A DNA stretch of 64,000 nucleotides from a virus. Under the pieces are notes generated by a model. The model saw only the letters and a list, made by a program, of their open reading frames with translations, searched no databases and was not told the DNA's origin. This document shows, in pieces, positions 7,498-16,323 of this stretch. Location of the stretch: the IMG/VR virus record IMGVR_UViG_3300017746_000002, positions 1 through 64,000 of that record; one strand, given 5' to 3'. The position numbers and the translations under genes were made by a program. Position 1 is the stretch's first letter. Each line of letters begins with the position of its first letter.

Positions 7498-8763
7498 ATG
7501 GCAGAAGTAAATTTAAACATTGAAGAACTAGATGGATTTATTGATCACATCATTAGTAACAACAGAGTATTACAAGAGCAAGGTAAAAAACCTGTTGCTG
7601 TAGAAGTAGTAGGTGAATCAGGTATTGGTAAGACTACTAGTATTATGGACATGGCTAAGAAACATCAGTTGGATTTTGTTAAGTTAAACTTAGCACAGAT
7701 AGAAGAGTTAGGTGACCTTGTAGGTTTTCCTGTTAGACAATTTCAAATGTATAAAGAAAAGACAGTTAAGATGTCTGAGAAAGATATACTAAACTATAAC
7801 TCAAGAGCAGCTGCATCAGCAGACTTAGCTAAGATGCCACAAACAGTGACTAAAAAAGTTGGTCAATGGGTTGATGAGTTAGCAGTATCTGATTATTTAA
7901 AGAGTGGATACAAAATGACAGGTAAGAATAGAATGTCTTACTGTGCACCAGAATGGATTGCTGATAAAAAGAATGGTGGTATACTATTATTAGATGACTG
8001 GAACCGTGCTGATGTTAGATTTATACAAGCATGTATGGAATTAGTTGACCGTCAAACATATATCTCATGGACATTACCAAAAGACTGGCACATTATCTTA
8101 ACAGCTAACCCAGATAATGGTGACTATATGGTAAACTCTGTAGATGCTGCACAAAAAACTCGTTACATTACAGCTAATCTTAAGTTTGATATTAATGTAT
8201 GGGCTAAGTGGGCAGAGGAAGCAGGTATAGATTCAAGATGTATTAACTTCTTGTTGATGCACCCTGAACTTGTAACTCAAGAAACTAATGCAAGATCTAT
8301 ATCAACGTTCTTTAATGCTATATCTAGTATAGAAAAGTTTGAAGAGAGTCTATCTCTTATTCAAATGATTGGTGAAGGTAGTGTTGGTGAAGAGTTTTCA
8401 TCTATGTTTACTATGTTCATTAACAACAAGTTAGATAAGTTAGTTACTCCTATGGATCTATTAACTCACAGTGATGAGAAATATATCTTAGGTGAACTTA
8501 GAAGTTGTATTGGTAAAGATGATTCATATCGTGCAGATATAGCATCAGCTTTAGCAACAAGACTTGCTAACTATTCTGTTGTGTATTCTAAGGAGAACAC
8601 AGTAGGTCAGAAGATAACTGATAGATTGATTGCACTGTGCACTAAGGATTACTTTACTGATGATCTTAAGTACTTAGTTGTAAGAACTATCTTTAATGGT
8701 AATAAGCAGAAGTTTAACAAGATGATGATGAACCCTGCAATAATTAAAATGACTGTAAAATAA
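7498..8763 (+). CDS. MoxR-family AAA+ ATPase
   Basis: A 421-residue AAA+ ATPase. Walker A is GESGIGKT at residues 39-46, Walker B 'GGILLLDDWNRA' near 159-170, and a sensor-1-like 'ILTANPDN' near 200. The 'LLLDDWNRA' form and the arrangement are typical of MoxR-like proteins, which use ATP to drive VWA-domain partners. The partner gene lies immediately upstream. The leader 7471-7497 is an A-rich TTAATTAATTAAAAAAA tract, like that before the SSB-like gene, which suggests strong translation. The C-terminal 150 residues are helical and unrecognised. The stop overlaps the next ATG by 1 bp (TAATG). Confidence 0.85.
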   Translation: MAEVNLNIEELDGFIDHIISNNRVLQEQGKKPVAVEVVGESGIGKTTSIMDMAKKHQLDFVKLNLAQIEELGDLVGFPVRQFQMYKEKTVKMSEKDILNYNSRAAASADLAKMPQTVTKKVGQWVDELAVSDYLKSGYKMTGKNRMSYCAPEWIADKKNGGILLLDDWNRADVRFIQACMELVDRQTYISWTLPKDWHIILTANPDNGDYMVNSVDAAQKTRYITANLKFDINVWAKWAEEAGIDSRCINFLLMHPELVTQETNARSISTFFNAISSIEKFEESLSLIQMIGEGSVGEEFSSMFTMFINNKLDKLVTPMDLLTHSDEKYILGELRSCIGKDDSYRADIASALATRLANYSVVYSKENTVGQKITDRLIALCTKDYFTDDLKYLVVRTIFNGNKQKFNKMMMNPAIIKMTVK

Positions 8764-9803
8764 TGGCAAAGAAAACAGTATTTCAAACAATTGATAATGC
8801 TGATGTTATTAATCTAGGGATAGAAGATGGCGTGTACTATGGAGTATGCGCCACTTCTTCTTTAGATGATATAGCTACAGTATTAGTAACAGAAGACATA
8901 GATAAATATCAAGAAGTAGAAGAACTATTAGTAAATGAAACTACTAATGATTTAACTACTGTTAAAAAAGGTTTTGTTTTACCGGGTTGTAGAGTATCTG
9001 CAGATAGGCTAAAAGAAGCAGCTAAAGAGCATGGTATAACTATTACTAATGATTATGAGGCAGCTGATTTTATACTTACTGATGGAGATATTATAGCAGA
9101 CTGCAGAAATGAAAAGTATCCAACATCTAAACTATTAGTTGAGTGGACAAACGGTTATGTTATTAATGATCTTAAAAACTCAGTTCTAGATTATGTTGAA
9201 GCTACAGGTAACAATGTATTATGGGATGACAGATGCAATCAGTATTGGAACTTATCTAATTTTGATTATGGGTCAGCGCCATATACTTGTTATATATTAA
9301 CAGGCCTAGCTGTTAACTTAGCTACTAAGATTAAGGGTGGTGAAATGAATGTTATAGATGTTGATACTCTTTTAAATTCATCTGCTAATATTCAACCTTT
9401 AACCCAACAGCTAGTTAATGATATAATGGGTATGTTAAACTGTGGTGATGACCGGGAAATATTAGGAGCATTGTTACCTACTATAGATTATAAAAACACA
9501 CCAGCGCTAATGTGGCAACTAGCTTGTAAACTAAGAGGTAAGGATTATTATTGGTCACGTAACAAAGACATAAAATATTGGTGGACTGTTGCTAATATAG
9601 ATCAGTTAGGTTACATGTGTGCTGAGGAAGCTGTTATTCATTATGATAAACTTGGTAAGCTTGACTCAGAGAATTTTAAAATCTTAGAACCTATATGTAG
9701 AGAAGAGATTAGTATATCTAATAGATCACTATATGTATTCAGAGTAGCAGTAAACCCTAAATGGAGAAAGTATTTAACTAATAAAATTAAAACAAATGAG
9801 TAA
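8763..9803 (+). CDS. Hypothetical protein with BRCT-like N-terminal region
   Basis: A 346-residue protein coupled to the MoxR gene (TAATG overlap). Residues about 70-115 read 'GCRVSADRLKEAAKEHG', then 'DYEAADFIL', a layout reminiscent of BRCT-type domains (strand, helix, G, then a strand with an ADFIL-like motif). The remainder is helical with several conserved-looking Trp and Cys residues ('WDDRCNQYW', 'MWQLACKL'). The next gene has a similar motif near the same position. I assign no function. It may be a substrate-recognition partner of the MoxR/VWA pair, but this is inference from gene order. Confidence 0.6.
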   Translation: MAKKTVFQTIDNADVINLGIEDGVYYGVCATSSLDDIATVLVTEDIDKYQEVEELLVNETTNDLTTVKKGFVLPGCRVSADRLKEAAKEHGITITNDYEAADFILTDGDIIADCRNEKYPTSKLLVEWTNGYVINDLKNSVLDYVEATGNNVLWDDRCNQYWNLSNFDYGSAPYTCYILTGLAVNLATKIKGGEMNVIDVDTLLNSSANIQPLTQQLVNDIMGMLNCGDDREILGALLPTIDYKNTPALMWQLACKLRGKDYYWSRNKDIKYWWTVANIDQLGYMCAEEAVIHYDKLGKLDSENFKILEPICREEISISNRSLYVFRVAVNPKWRKYLTNKIKTNE

Positions 9804-11007
9804 ATTATATATAATAAATATGGACGTTGATAGATATTATAGCACAAGCAACAAACATGTAAGAATTCAAAAGGAAGATATTGAATTTAAAATTAAAGGT
9901 GAATATATAGGTGAACACCATTGGCAAGCAGGTAAGACACGAGCTGGAGAGATTGTAGATAGTTTAACAAAAAGAGATATAGACTGGTCTACACATTTAA
10001 CAATGTACAGGTATTCTAATTTATCTTTGTCAAGAGATAAACTTTCTTTAATGAAAGAAAAATATGGTACTAGGGTTGTTAGAGATAGAGATTCTGCTGA
10101 TGTAAATGTTATATCTGAAAAGACTATAGAAAAATTAATTAGTAATGATTTATATTATGGTTCTATGTGGAATGTTGAAACTTTTATTAATAAAAAACTT
10201 CCACAATTAAGTGCTGTATTAACTACAGAAGCTCATGAATATTTAAAAGGTTTAGTTGGACATCTTAAACCGGGTGATATGATATATGGAGGAGATAGAT
10301 ATAATAGTTGGAATACCTCTGATGAGTTTCAAGAGTCTCCATTAAAATATTTTACAGAGTCTGATGCAAATAATTGGATGTCTGAAAGAGTAAATAATGG
10401 TGCATTGTATATTGGTAATGATAACTTACCTGCATGGAGATCATTAAATGATCCAAACAAAACATTTGTATCAGACGTATATGTTAATGAAGTTTGTTCT
10501 GAAGATTCAATTGCTCTTGACTGGGAACAGTATGAAAACATTAAAAAAATGTTAGGTGCTACTAGTGAAGATAAAAGTATTGCAATGACCCTTATGGCTA
10601 ATTGTAAGATTGAAAAGTCTAAGACAACTCTTGGTTTATTATTTTATCACTATGGAGATTCAATGAAAGGAACTAATGTTTGGAATCAAGTTGCATTTAA
10701 AACATTACGTAAGCAGTTTGATCACTATATTATTAATGGTTGGAATGCATCTCACACAAGTACATTTAGTTCATTAATACAGAAGTTAGCTGAAGATGAT
10801 GCATTAACTGAAGAAGCAATGAAACATGTATGTAAACTAGTGTTTGAAAGAGTATTATCAAGTGGATGTGGATTCAGTACAGATCAATGTGCATTTGAAA
10901 TGAAACTTGAAGATGTTAGATTAACTCAGCATTATAAAGATAAATTAAAAAGGGAAGATAAAACTCTTTCTGAATTAGTAACCGTGGGAGATGATCTTCC
11001 ATTTTAA
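9796..11007 (+). CDS. Hypothetical protein, possible relative of the preceding gene
   Basis: A 403-residue protein overlapping the preceding gene by 8 bp. The region 'LSRDKLSLMKEKYGTR' followed by 'DRDSADVNVI' (about residues 78-112) resembles the 'VSADRLKEAAKEHG' and 'DYEAADFIL' region of the preceding protein, so the two may share a domain. The middle and C-terminus are helical, without catalytic motifs I recognise. The C-terminus ends in the acidic-aromatic 'VGDDLPF', which closely resembles the DDDLPF tail of bacterial SSB proteins and hints at binding to the same partners. Despite that tail the protein does not look like an OB-fold SSB. Confidence 0.6.
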   Translation: MSKLYIINMDVDRYYSTSNKHVRIQKEDIEFKIKGEYIGEHHWQAGKTRAGEIVDSLTKRDIDWSTHLTMYRYSNLSLSRDKLSLMKEKYGTRVVRDRDSADVNVISEKTIEKLISNDLYYGSMWNVETFINKKLPQLSAVLTTEAHEYLKGLVGHLKPGDMIYGGDRYNSWNTSDEFQESPLKYFTESDANNWMSERVNNGALYIGNDNLPAWRSLNDPNKTFVSDVYVNEVCSEDSIALDWEQYENIKKMLGATSEDKSIAMTLMANCKIEKSKTTLGLLFYHYGDSMKGTNVWNQVAFKTLRKQFDHYIINGWNASHTSTFSSLIQKLAEDDALTEEAMKHVCKLVFERVLSSGCGFSTDQCAFEMKLEDVRLTQHYKDKLKREDKTLSELVTVGDDLPF

Positions 11008-11016
11008 TTAGAGATT

Positions 11017-12015
11017 ATGAAATTAGATACAGATAAAGAAAAAGATTTCCTGGAGGCATGTGCCTCTGGGAAGTTTAAGTTTAGTTATTCATCATTAAAC
11101 AAATTAATTTTTTCTCCAAAGTTATTCTATAAGGATTATATACTTAAGGATAGAGAAGAGAGAACAGATAAGCATCTTATCCAAGGTAAACTTATCCATC
11201 TATTATTATTACAACCAGAGGAGTTTGATAATAATTTTGTATTGATGCCATCAAAGCTGCCGTCTGATACATTGCGTAAGGTCTTAAAAAATATTACACT
11301 CTACACGGATGCTAAAACATTGTCCAAGGTTGATGACAAAATAATTTTAGATTCTTTAAAAGAGGTAGGACTATACCAATCATTAAAAGATGAAGATAAA
11401 CGTGTGGCTAAGGTACGTACTATTGAGTGTGAAGATTACTATACATTTTCACAAACAACTGGTAAGGATATTATAGATACAGATACTCTTGAGAAATGTA
11501 AGAGTTCAGTAGAGTTAATTAAAGATAATAAATCTGTAATGGATTTACTTGAAGACAATACTACTGACTTTGAAATGGATGGAATAGAAATATTTAATGA
11601 AGAGTTTCTTGAATGTTCTCTTGATGAATATACATTTGGACTTAAAGGTTTTGTTGATAGATATGTTATAGATCATGACAAAAAGGTGATCACTATCATA
11701 GACATCAAAACTACCGGTAAAACCATTGTAGACTTCCCTGAGACCGTAGAATTCTATAATTATTGGCTCCAAGCAGCCATTTATAGGGTACTTGTAACAA
11801 AAAACTTAGAAGAAAAGACTCAAGATTACAAAATTAATTTTAACTTTATAGTAATAGATAAGTATAATCAGATCTATAACTTCCCTGTCAGAGATACAAC
11901 AATGGCAGCATGGGGAGACGGTATGAGTGGTATATTGGGTATGGCCAATCACCATGTACAAAAGAATAGATTTGATCTTCCATATGATTTCTTGACTAAG
12001 ACTATAAGTTTATAA
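11017..12015 (+). CDS. PD-(D/E)XK exonuclease (RecB/lambda-exonuclease-like)
   Basis: A 332-residue nuclease predicted to resect DNA ends for recombination with the Sak4-like and SSB-like proteins. The fold signatures appear in order: 'YSSLNKLIFSPKLFY' near residue 25, 'GKLIHLLLL' near 59, an acidic residue in 'GLKGFVDRYV' near 210, the catalytic 'IIDIKTT' near 228, and a 'WLQAAIYR' helix supplying the Gln and Tyr of this superfamily. The arrangement matches phage PDDEXK exonucleases. A strong 12-bp inverted repeat lies about 10 codons after the start (11047-11072). Confidence 0.8.
   Translation: MKLDTDKEKDFLEACASGKFKFSYSSLNKLIFSPKLFYKDYILKDREERTDKHLIQGKLIHLLLLQPEEFDNNFVLMPSKLPSDTLRKVLKNITLYTDAKTLSKVDDKIILDSLKEVGLYQSLKDEDKRVAKVRTIECEDYYTFSQTTGKDIIDTDTLEKCKSSVELIKDNKSVMDLLEDNTTDFEMDGIEIFNEEFLECSLDEYTFGLKGFVDRYVIDHDKKVITIIDIKTTGKTIVDFPETVEFYNYWLQAAIYRVLVTKNLEEKTQDYKINFNFIVIDKYNQIYNFPVRDTTMAAWGDGMSGILGMANHHVQKNRFDLPYDFLTKTISL
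11047..11072. repeat. GC-rich inverted repeat near the start of the exonuclease gene
   Basis: Left arm TTCCTGGAGGCA (11047-11058), 2-nt spacer TG, right arm TGCCTCTGGGAA (11061-11072). As RNA it forms up to 12 pairs, two of them G-U. Inside it is the perfect DNA palindrome GAGGCATGTGCCTC. It encodes 'FLEACASG' and is unusually GC-rich for this genome. It could hinder ribosomes shortly after initiation, bind a regulator, or simply be coding chance. Confidence 0.55.
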
Positions 12016-12018
12016 TTT

Positions 12019-12675
12019 ATGTATAAAGAGTATTTTCAAAAAAGTAAAGTTTTTCTCTACCCTCTGTTAGGTATACCAAAAGGACAGAAATATGTTCCAG
12101 TTGGTACATACCTAGCATGGGAAGATGAGATAGATTTTAAAGACATGAAGTTTATGTGTCTATACAAACAAAGAGAGAGTAAAGCATTTTACAAATTTGA
12201 AGACAAATATTTATTGGGTAATATGTTATTTGATGATTACCAAAAATTAAGTAAGACTATACACTTATATATATTTGACTTCTCAAAGTTCCCAAATGAT
12301 TGGAGAGCAGTAATGAATGGTAGATACTCTAAGTTTACAGATAGATCTAAGAAAATAATTACAGATTTTTTTGAAGGCTCTGGTAGAGTTACAGAATATA
12401 TAGAAAGTTATATATACCCGGATTATTATCATGATGATGTTGCAATAGATTTAGCTGTATCAATTGAATTACTACAAGATGTTTATGAATTATGTGACAA
12501 ACCTAATTTAGAAAAAGAAACTTTAAAATTAAAAGTTCCAGAAGTTGGTTTGTTCAAAAATAAAAACATATCTTTGTCAGATAATTTAAAAAAAAATACC
12601 AATGGCAAAAACAAAAGTAGCACCTCTAGCAATAGAGAAAACAATGATGGTAATAACATCAAACTGGGGTCCTAA
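12019..12675 (+). CDS. Hypothetical protein with low-complexity C-terminus
   Basis: A 218-residue protein rich in aromatic residues, starting 3 bp after the exonuclease gene. The first 180 residues look folded. The last 30 residues (Asn/Ser/Lys-rich) come from reading across an A9 run and through the first 74 bp of the next gene in another frame, so this tail may be translation overrun rather than a functional domain. I recognise no motif. Its place between exonuclease and polymerase suggests a DNA-metabolism accessory protein. Confidence 0.55.
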   Translation: MYKEYFQKSKVFLYPLLGIPKGQKYVPVGTYLAWEDEIDFKDMKFMCLYKQRESKAFYKFEDKYLLGNMLFDDYQKLSKTIHLYIFDFSKFPNDWRAVMNGRYSKFTDRSKKIITDFFEGSGRVTEYIESYIYPDYYHDDVAIDLAVSIELLQDVYELCDKPNLEKETLKLKVPEVGLFKNKNISLSDNLKKNTNGKNKSSTSSNRENNDGNNIKLGS

Positions 12676-13066
12676 TAAGACCTTTAAACTAATCCCAGTC
12701 TCTAAAGACTGTCCATATGTAGAAGCAATATTTGATCCAGGTAGTAAAATACTAGCTGTTATATCAACAATTGCTAAAGAAGCATATCATATGATTGATA
12801 AGTTAGATGACAACGGTGACCCGCAAAAAATGAAGATCACAAGAAGAGATGATGGAACTGATGTAAAGCAAGAAAGAAGACTTCTTAAAACGTATGCTGA
12901 ATTTTATATTACGGATGAAGAAGAAATTGTAAATGCAATACACGGTTTTGCTATAAATGCAGATAGTTTTGATTACAAACAATACTTAGATGCAGAAGCA
13001 CCACCTCAACCTGATCCTAGAGCATTGCCCGCTGACAAGGCAACTAATATGACAATAGTTACCTAG
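12602..13066 (+). CDS. Hypothetical acidic-tail protein before the polymerase
   Basis: A 154-residue protein starting at an ATG in the typical MAKTK context after an A-rich leader (AAAAAAAAATACCA). It overlaps the previous gene by 74 bp, an unusually long overlap here. The fold looks alpha/beta, with a proline-rich linker near the end ('APPQPDPRALP'). No motif is recognised. The gene is followed by an intrinsic terminator (13100-13123), so it closes the transcription unit that contains the helicase-to-exonuclease genes. Confidence 0.65.
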   Translation: MAKTKVAPLAIEKTMMVITSNWGPNKTFKLIPVSKDCPYVEAIFDPGSKILAVISTIAKEAYHMIDKLDDNGDPQKMKITRRDDGTDVKQERRLLKTYAEFYITDEEEIVNAIHGFAINADSFDYKQYLDAEAPPQPDPRALPADKATNMTIVT

Positions 13067-13099
13067 TCTAATTTTTTTTTTAATTAACCAATCCAGAAC

Positions 13100-13123
13100 A
13101 AGGAGCTAAGTGCTCCTTTTTTT
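13100..13123 (+). terminator. Intrinsic terminator before the DNA polymerase gene
   Basis: AAGGAGC (13100-13106), a 5-nt loop TAAGT, and GCTCCTT (13112-13118) form a 7-bp stem followed by a T run ending at 13123. It lies in the 77-bp gap between the 12602-13066 gene and the polymerase gene and is oriented for + strand transcripts. The polymerase gene therefore probably depends on read-through or its own promoter. Confidence 0.8.
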
Positions 13124-13143
13124 GGCTTTAATAACCACTTACT

Positions 13144-15048
13144 ATGAAAAAACATTGGGTGATGGACTATGAAACGCTTAAAAATTGTTTTGTAGGTGTA
13201 TTTAAACATTATAAAACATCTGAGACAAAGATATATGTTGTTCATGAACTTAAGAATGACTTAAAAGAATTCTTAAATTTTCTTTCTAGTAACATAGAAA
13301 ACAAAGAATGGCATATATCTTACAATGGTCTTGCATTTGATGCACAGATAACACATTACATTATTGATAATGCTGATTATCTGATGAGCATAAAGCCATC
13401 TGAAGTTGCAGAAATGATATATAAAGAAGCTCAATCTGTTATAACTAAATCTAACAACAGAGAGTTTCAAAAATATCCTGAGTGGCGCATGCGTATACCT
13501 CAAATAGATGTATTTAAACTTAATCACTGGGATAATATGGCTAAACGTTCTAGTCTTAAGTGGATAGAATATACTATGGACTGGGGTAATATCCTTGATA
13601 TGCCAATTCACCATGAGTCAGCTATAACTACTCAAAATGAATTAGATACTATAGTAGAGTATTGTATTAATGACGTAGCTGCAACCGGGGAAATATATAA
13701 CAGGTCTAAAAGTCTAGTTGGATTAAGATTGAACCTCACTAGTCAGTATGATATTAACCTTGTTAATGCTTCTGAGCCACGTATATCCAAGGAATTGTTT
13801 AGTTATTACTTAAGTGATGAACTTAATATACCTAAAAGGGACCTTAAAGCAATGAGAACATATAGGGAAACTATTAAGTTAGAGAATATTATACTACCTT
13901 ATGTTAACTTTAAAACGCCTGAATTCCAAATGCTTTTAAGTAGATTTAAAACAGTGGAGCTAGACCCTACAAATATAAAAGGAGCATTTAAATACTCTGT
14001 AACATATAAAGGAGTAAAGACACACTTTGGTTTAGGTGGTGCACACGGTGCAGCTAGACCGGGAGTGTATGAAGAAGATGAAGATAGAATTATAATGTCA
14101 TCAGATGTTACTAGTTTTTATCCTAACCTTGCTATTGTTAATGGATGGTCACCTGCACATCTACCCTCTGAACAGTTTTGTAGGCTATACAACTGGTTCT
14201 TTACAGAAAGAAAGAAGATCCCTAAGAGTGATCCTATGAACTATGTATATAAAATTATACTTAATAGTACATATGGTCTATCTAATGATAAGAATTCTTT
14301 TCTGTATGACCCGGAGTTTACTATGAGGATTACAATCAATGGGCAGTTGACACTTATGATGCTTTATGAAATGATAATGGAAGCTATACCTGAAGCAATA
14401 CCTTTACTACAAAATACAGACGGTATAGAAACAATCATTCCTAAAGCTGCTAAAGAAAAGTATCTTAAAGTATGTGAAGAATGGGAGCAGGTAACAAGCT
14501 TTAATCTTGAACATGACCAATACAAGAAAGTTGTATTAGCTGATGTGAACAATTACATTGCTGTTAATATGCAAGATAAAGCTAAATGTAAAGGGCGCTT
14601 TGAGTTTCAAAATTTAGCACTTCATAAGAATAAATCTAAGTTAGTTATACCTAAAGCTATCTATCAATATTTTGTCAACAATGTATTACCTGAAGACTAT
14701 ATTAAAACTAATAAAAATGTATTAGACTATTGTATAGGGGGTAAGACTAACGGTGGATGGCAAGTAACATCTAATGCTATAGTAAACGGTGAAGAAAATG
14801 TAATAAATCTACAGAAAATAAATAGATATTACATTAGTAATCAAGGTGTTAAGATGCTCAAGGTAAACAAGAATGATGGTAGGATTATTCAACTAGAGGC
14901 TGGACAGTGGCTACAAACTGTATATAACAAAATGGAAGAGAAAGAATGGGATTCACATGATATTAATCTTAAGTATTATATGCAAGCAATTGAGAAAGAA
15001 ATCAATAACATTCTTGGAGTTTCATCCAATCAATTAGAATTATTTTAG
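13144..15048 (+). CDS. Family B DNA polymerase
   Basis: The replicative DNA polymerase, 634 residues. The 3'-5' exonuclease domain has Exo I 'VMDYET' (D8, E10), Exo II 'SYNGLAFD' near 60-67 and Exo III 'YCINDVAATG' near 175-185. The polymerase domain has motif A DVTSFYPN (D321), motif B 'KIILNSTYGLSN' near 371-382, and motif C as QNTDGIE (D426) in place of the usual YxDTDS. It is shorter than most cellular family B enzymes, as expected for a phage. An intrinsic terminator lies just upstream. No terminal-protein gene was recognised, and the separate primase and helicase argue against protein-primed replication. Confidence 0.88.
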   Translation: MKKHWVMDYETLKNCFVGVFKHYKTSETKIYVVHELKNDLKEFLNFLSSNIENKEWHISYNGLAFDAQITHYIIDNADYLMSIKPSEVAEMIYKEAQSVITKSNNREFQKYPEWRMRIPQIDVFKLNHWDNMAKRSSLKWIEYTMDWGNILDMPIHHESAITTQNELDTIVEYCINDVAATGEIYNRSKSLVGLRLNLTSQYDINLVNASEPRISKELFSYYLSDELNIPKRDLKAMRTYRETIKLENIILPYVNFKTPEFQMLLSRFKTVELDPTNIKGAFKYSVTYKGVKTHFGLGGAHGAARPGVYEEDEDRIIMSSDVTSFYPNLAIVNGWSPAHLPSEQFCRLYNWFFTERKKIPKSDPMNYVYKIILNSTYGLSNDKNSFLYDPEFTMRITINGQLTLMMLYEMIMEAIPEAIPLLQNTDGIETIIPKAAKEKYLKVCEEWEQVTSFNLEHDQYKKVVLADVNNYIAVNMQDKAKCKGRFEFQNLALHKNKSKLVIPKAIYQYFVNNVLPEDYIKTNKNVLDYCIGGKTNGGWQVTSNAIVNGEENVINLQKINRYYISNQGVKMLKVNKNDGRIIQLEAGQWLQTVYNKMEEKEWDSHDINLKYYMQAIEKEINNILGVSSNQLELF

Positions 15049-15067
15049 TAACTTTACAAAAAAAAAT

Positions 15068-15910
15068 ATGGGACATATAAAACCAAAATTTACATCAAAA
15101 GCTTATTTAGAACAAGCGCCTTTACCAAACCATGGTAAGACATATACTGTGGTATCACATAAAGAAGTAATAGATCATACACAAAGTCTATTAAATATGC
15201 ACGGATTTTCTATACAAAAGCAAATATTTAGAGCTAATATGAATGCTAAAGTTGCTCAAGGAATATATTATATTACATCTGACTCAGCACAATCTGATGA
15301 AGAATTAGGTATGATGTTTGCTTGGACTAATTCATATGATAAAAGTACCCGGTTCCAATGTGGAATTGGTGCTCACGTGTTTGTATGCAATAATGGTTTG
15401 ATCCACGGAGATCTTGATACATTTGCTAGAAAACATACAGGTACTGCTAATTCAGAAGTATCTGGTGCCATTGCAACACATATTGGCAAAGCTAATAATA
15501 CATTTAACGAGATTGTTACAAATAAAAATGACATGAAGTTGATCCCTTTGTCTATAACACAGCAGTCTGAACTTATGGGTAGACTATATGTTGAAGAAAA
15601 ACTACTTGACTCACAACAGATGTCTTGTGTTAGAGCTGAAATAGATAAGCCTTCATACGAGTATAGTATAGAACCTGATACAGCATGGATGTTTTACAAT
15701 CATGTAACGCATGCATTTAAATTAACTCATCCAAGAAACTGGATGGAAAACCAAGCTAAGTTTCATAAGTTTATGACTAGTGAAGTTTTAAATGCCCACG
15801 GAACTAAACATCAAGATGCACCAAATCCACAAGATGTTGATGTTGACCAAGTTGAAATAGACGTGGATGTAGAAGTTAGTAATAATGCAGCAGACTTTTT
15901 TGATATGTAA
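15068..15910 (+). CDS. DUF932-like phage protein
   Basis: A 280-residue protein resembling the DUF932 family found on many phages and plasmids. The pattern includes a central 'FQCGIGAHVFVCNNGLI' strand region with 'LGMMFAWTNS' before it and a long helical second half with 'AWMFYNHVTHAFK'. The biochemical role of DUF932 is not established. The last 30 residues are highly acidic (Asp/Val-rich), as often seen in DNA-mimic or SSB-like tails. It follows the polymerase by 19 bp and precedes two probable nucleotide/DNA-chemistry genes. Confidence 0.65.
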   Translation: MGHIKPKFTSKAYLEQAPLPNHGKTYTVVSHKEVIDHTQSLLNMHGFSIQKQIFRANMNAKVAQGIYYITSDSAQSDEELGMMFAWTNSYDKSTRFQCGIGAHVFVCNNGLIHGDLDTFARKHTGTANSEVSGAIATHIGKANNTFNEIVTNKNDMKLIPLSITQQSELMGRLYVEEKLLDSQQMSCVRAEIDKPSYEYSIEPDTAWMFYNHVTHAFKLTHPRNWMENQAKFHKFMTSEVLNAHGTKHQDAPNPQDVDVDQVEIDVDVEVSNNAADFFDM

Positions 15911-15912
15911 TT

Positions 15913-16323
15913 ATGAGTAAACACAATAAACACTACTATGAAAAAGGAAGAAACGGTTGGGTGCCAACATCTACTGCAGATATAAAGATGTCAGTACCTA
16001 AAGGATTAAAATTTAATACACCTTATAATATGCAAGATTTAGAAATTAAATGTAGAAAAGACTATCCTGTTTATACAGGGGTAGTTAAATATTTTCCTGA
16101 TGCACTGATGGAAGTCTCAAGAGTATCACGTATAGGTAATGAACAGCATCATGCAGGTGAACCTTTACATTGGGATAAATCTAAAAGTATGGATCATTTA
16201 GATGCTTTGTTTAGACATCTTATAGAAGCAGATGATTTAGATGATGACGGTGTGTTGCACCTTGCCAAGGTTGCTTGGAGAGCTTTAGCTGCTTTACAAA
16301 CTAAACTAGAAGATGATAAGTAA
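15913..16323 (+). CDS. dATP/dGTP diphosphohydrolase-like protein (MazZ/DUF5664 type)
   Basis: A 136-residue protein matching the pattern of the small phage family now described as dATP/dGTP diphosphohydrolase N-terminal (PF18909, formerly DUF5664). The diagnostic stretch includes 'VSRIGNEQHHAGEPLHW', 'KSMDHLDALFRHL' and 'HLAKVAWRALAALQ'. Relatives include MazZ of Z-genome phages, which helps make 2-aminoadenine DNA, but most carriers of the domain lack the rest of that pathway. No purZ-like gene is in this window. It overlaps the next gene by 11 bp and follows the DUF932-like gene by 2 bp. Nucleotide-pool control is the cautious reading. Confidence 0.75.
   Translation: MSKHNKHYYEKGRNGWVPTSTADIKMSVPKGLKFNTPYNMQDLEIKCRKDYPVYTGVVKYFPDALMEVSRVSRIGNEQHHAGEPLHWDKSKSMDHLDALFRHLIEADDLDDDGVLHLAKVAWRALAALQTKLEDDK

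Noticed and set aside
13273-13614. Antisense 113-residue frame in the polymerase gene
   Set aside because: It is opposite to the exonuclease domain coding sequence, has no leader of the type used here and a non-protein-like composition.
15913-16323. Claim that the phage has a Z (2-aminoadenine) genome
   Set aside because: Only the diphosphohydrolase-like gene is present in the window. No purZ or datZ was seen, and the domain is widespread in phages with normal DNA.
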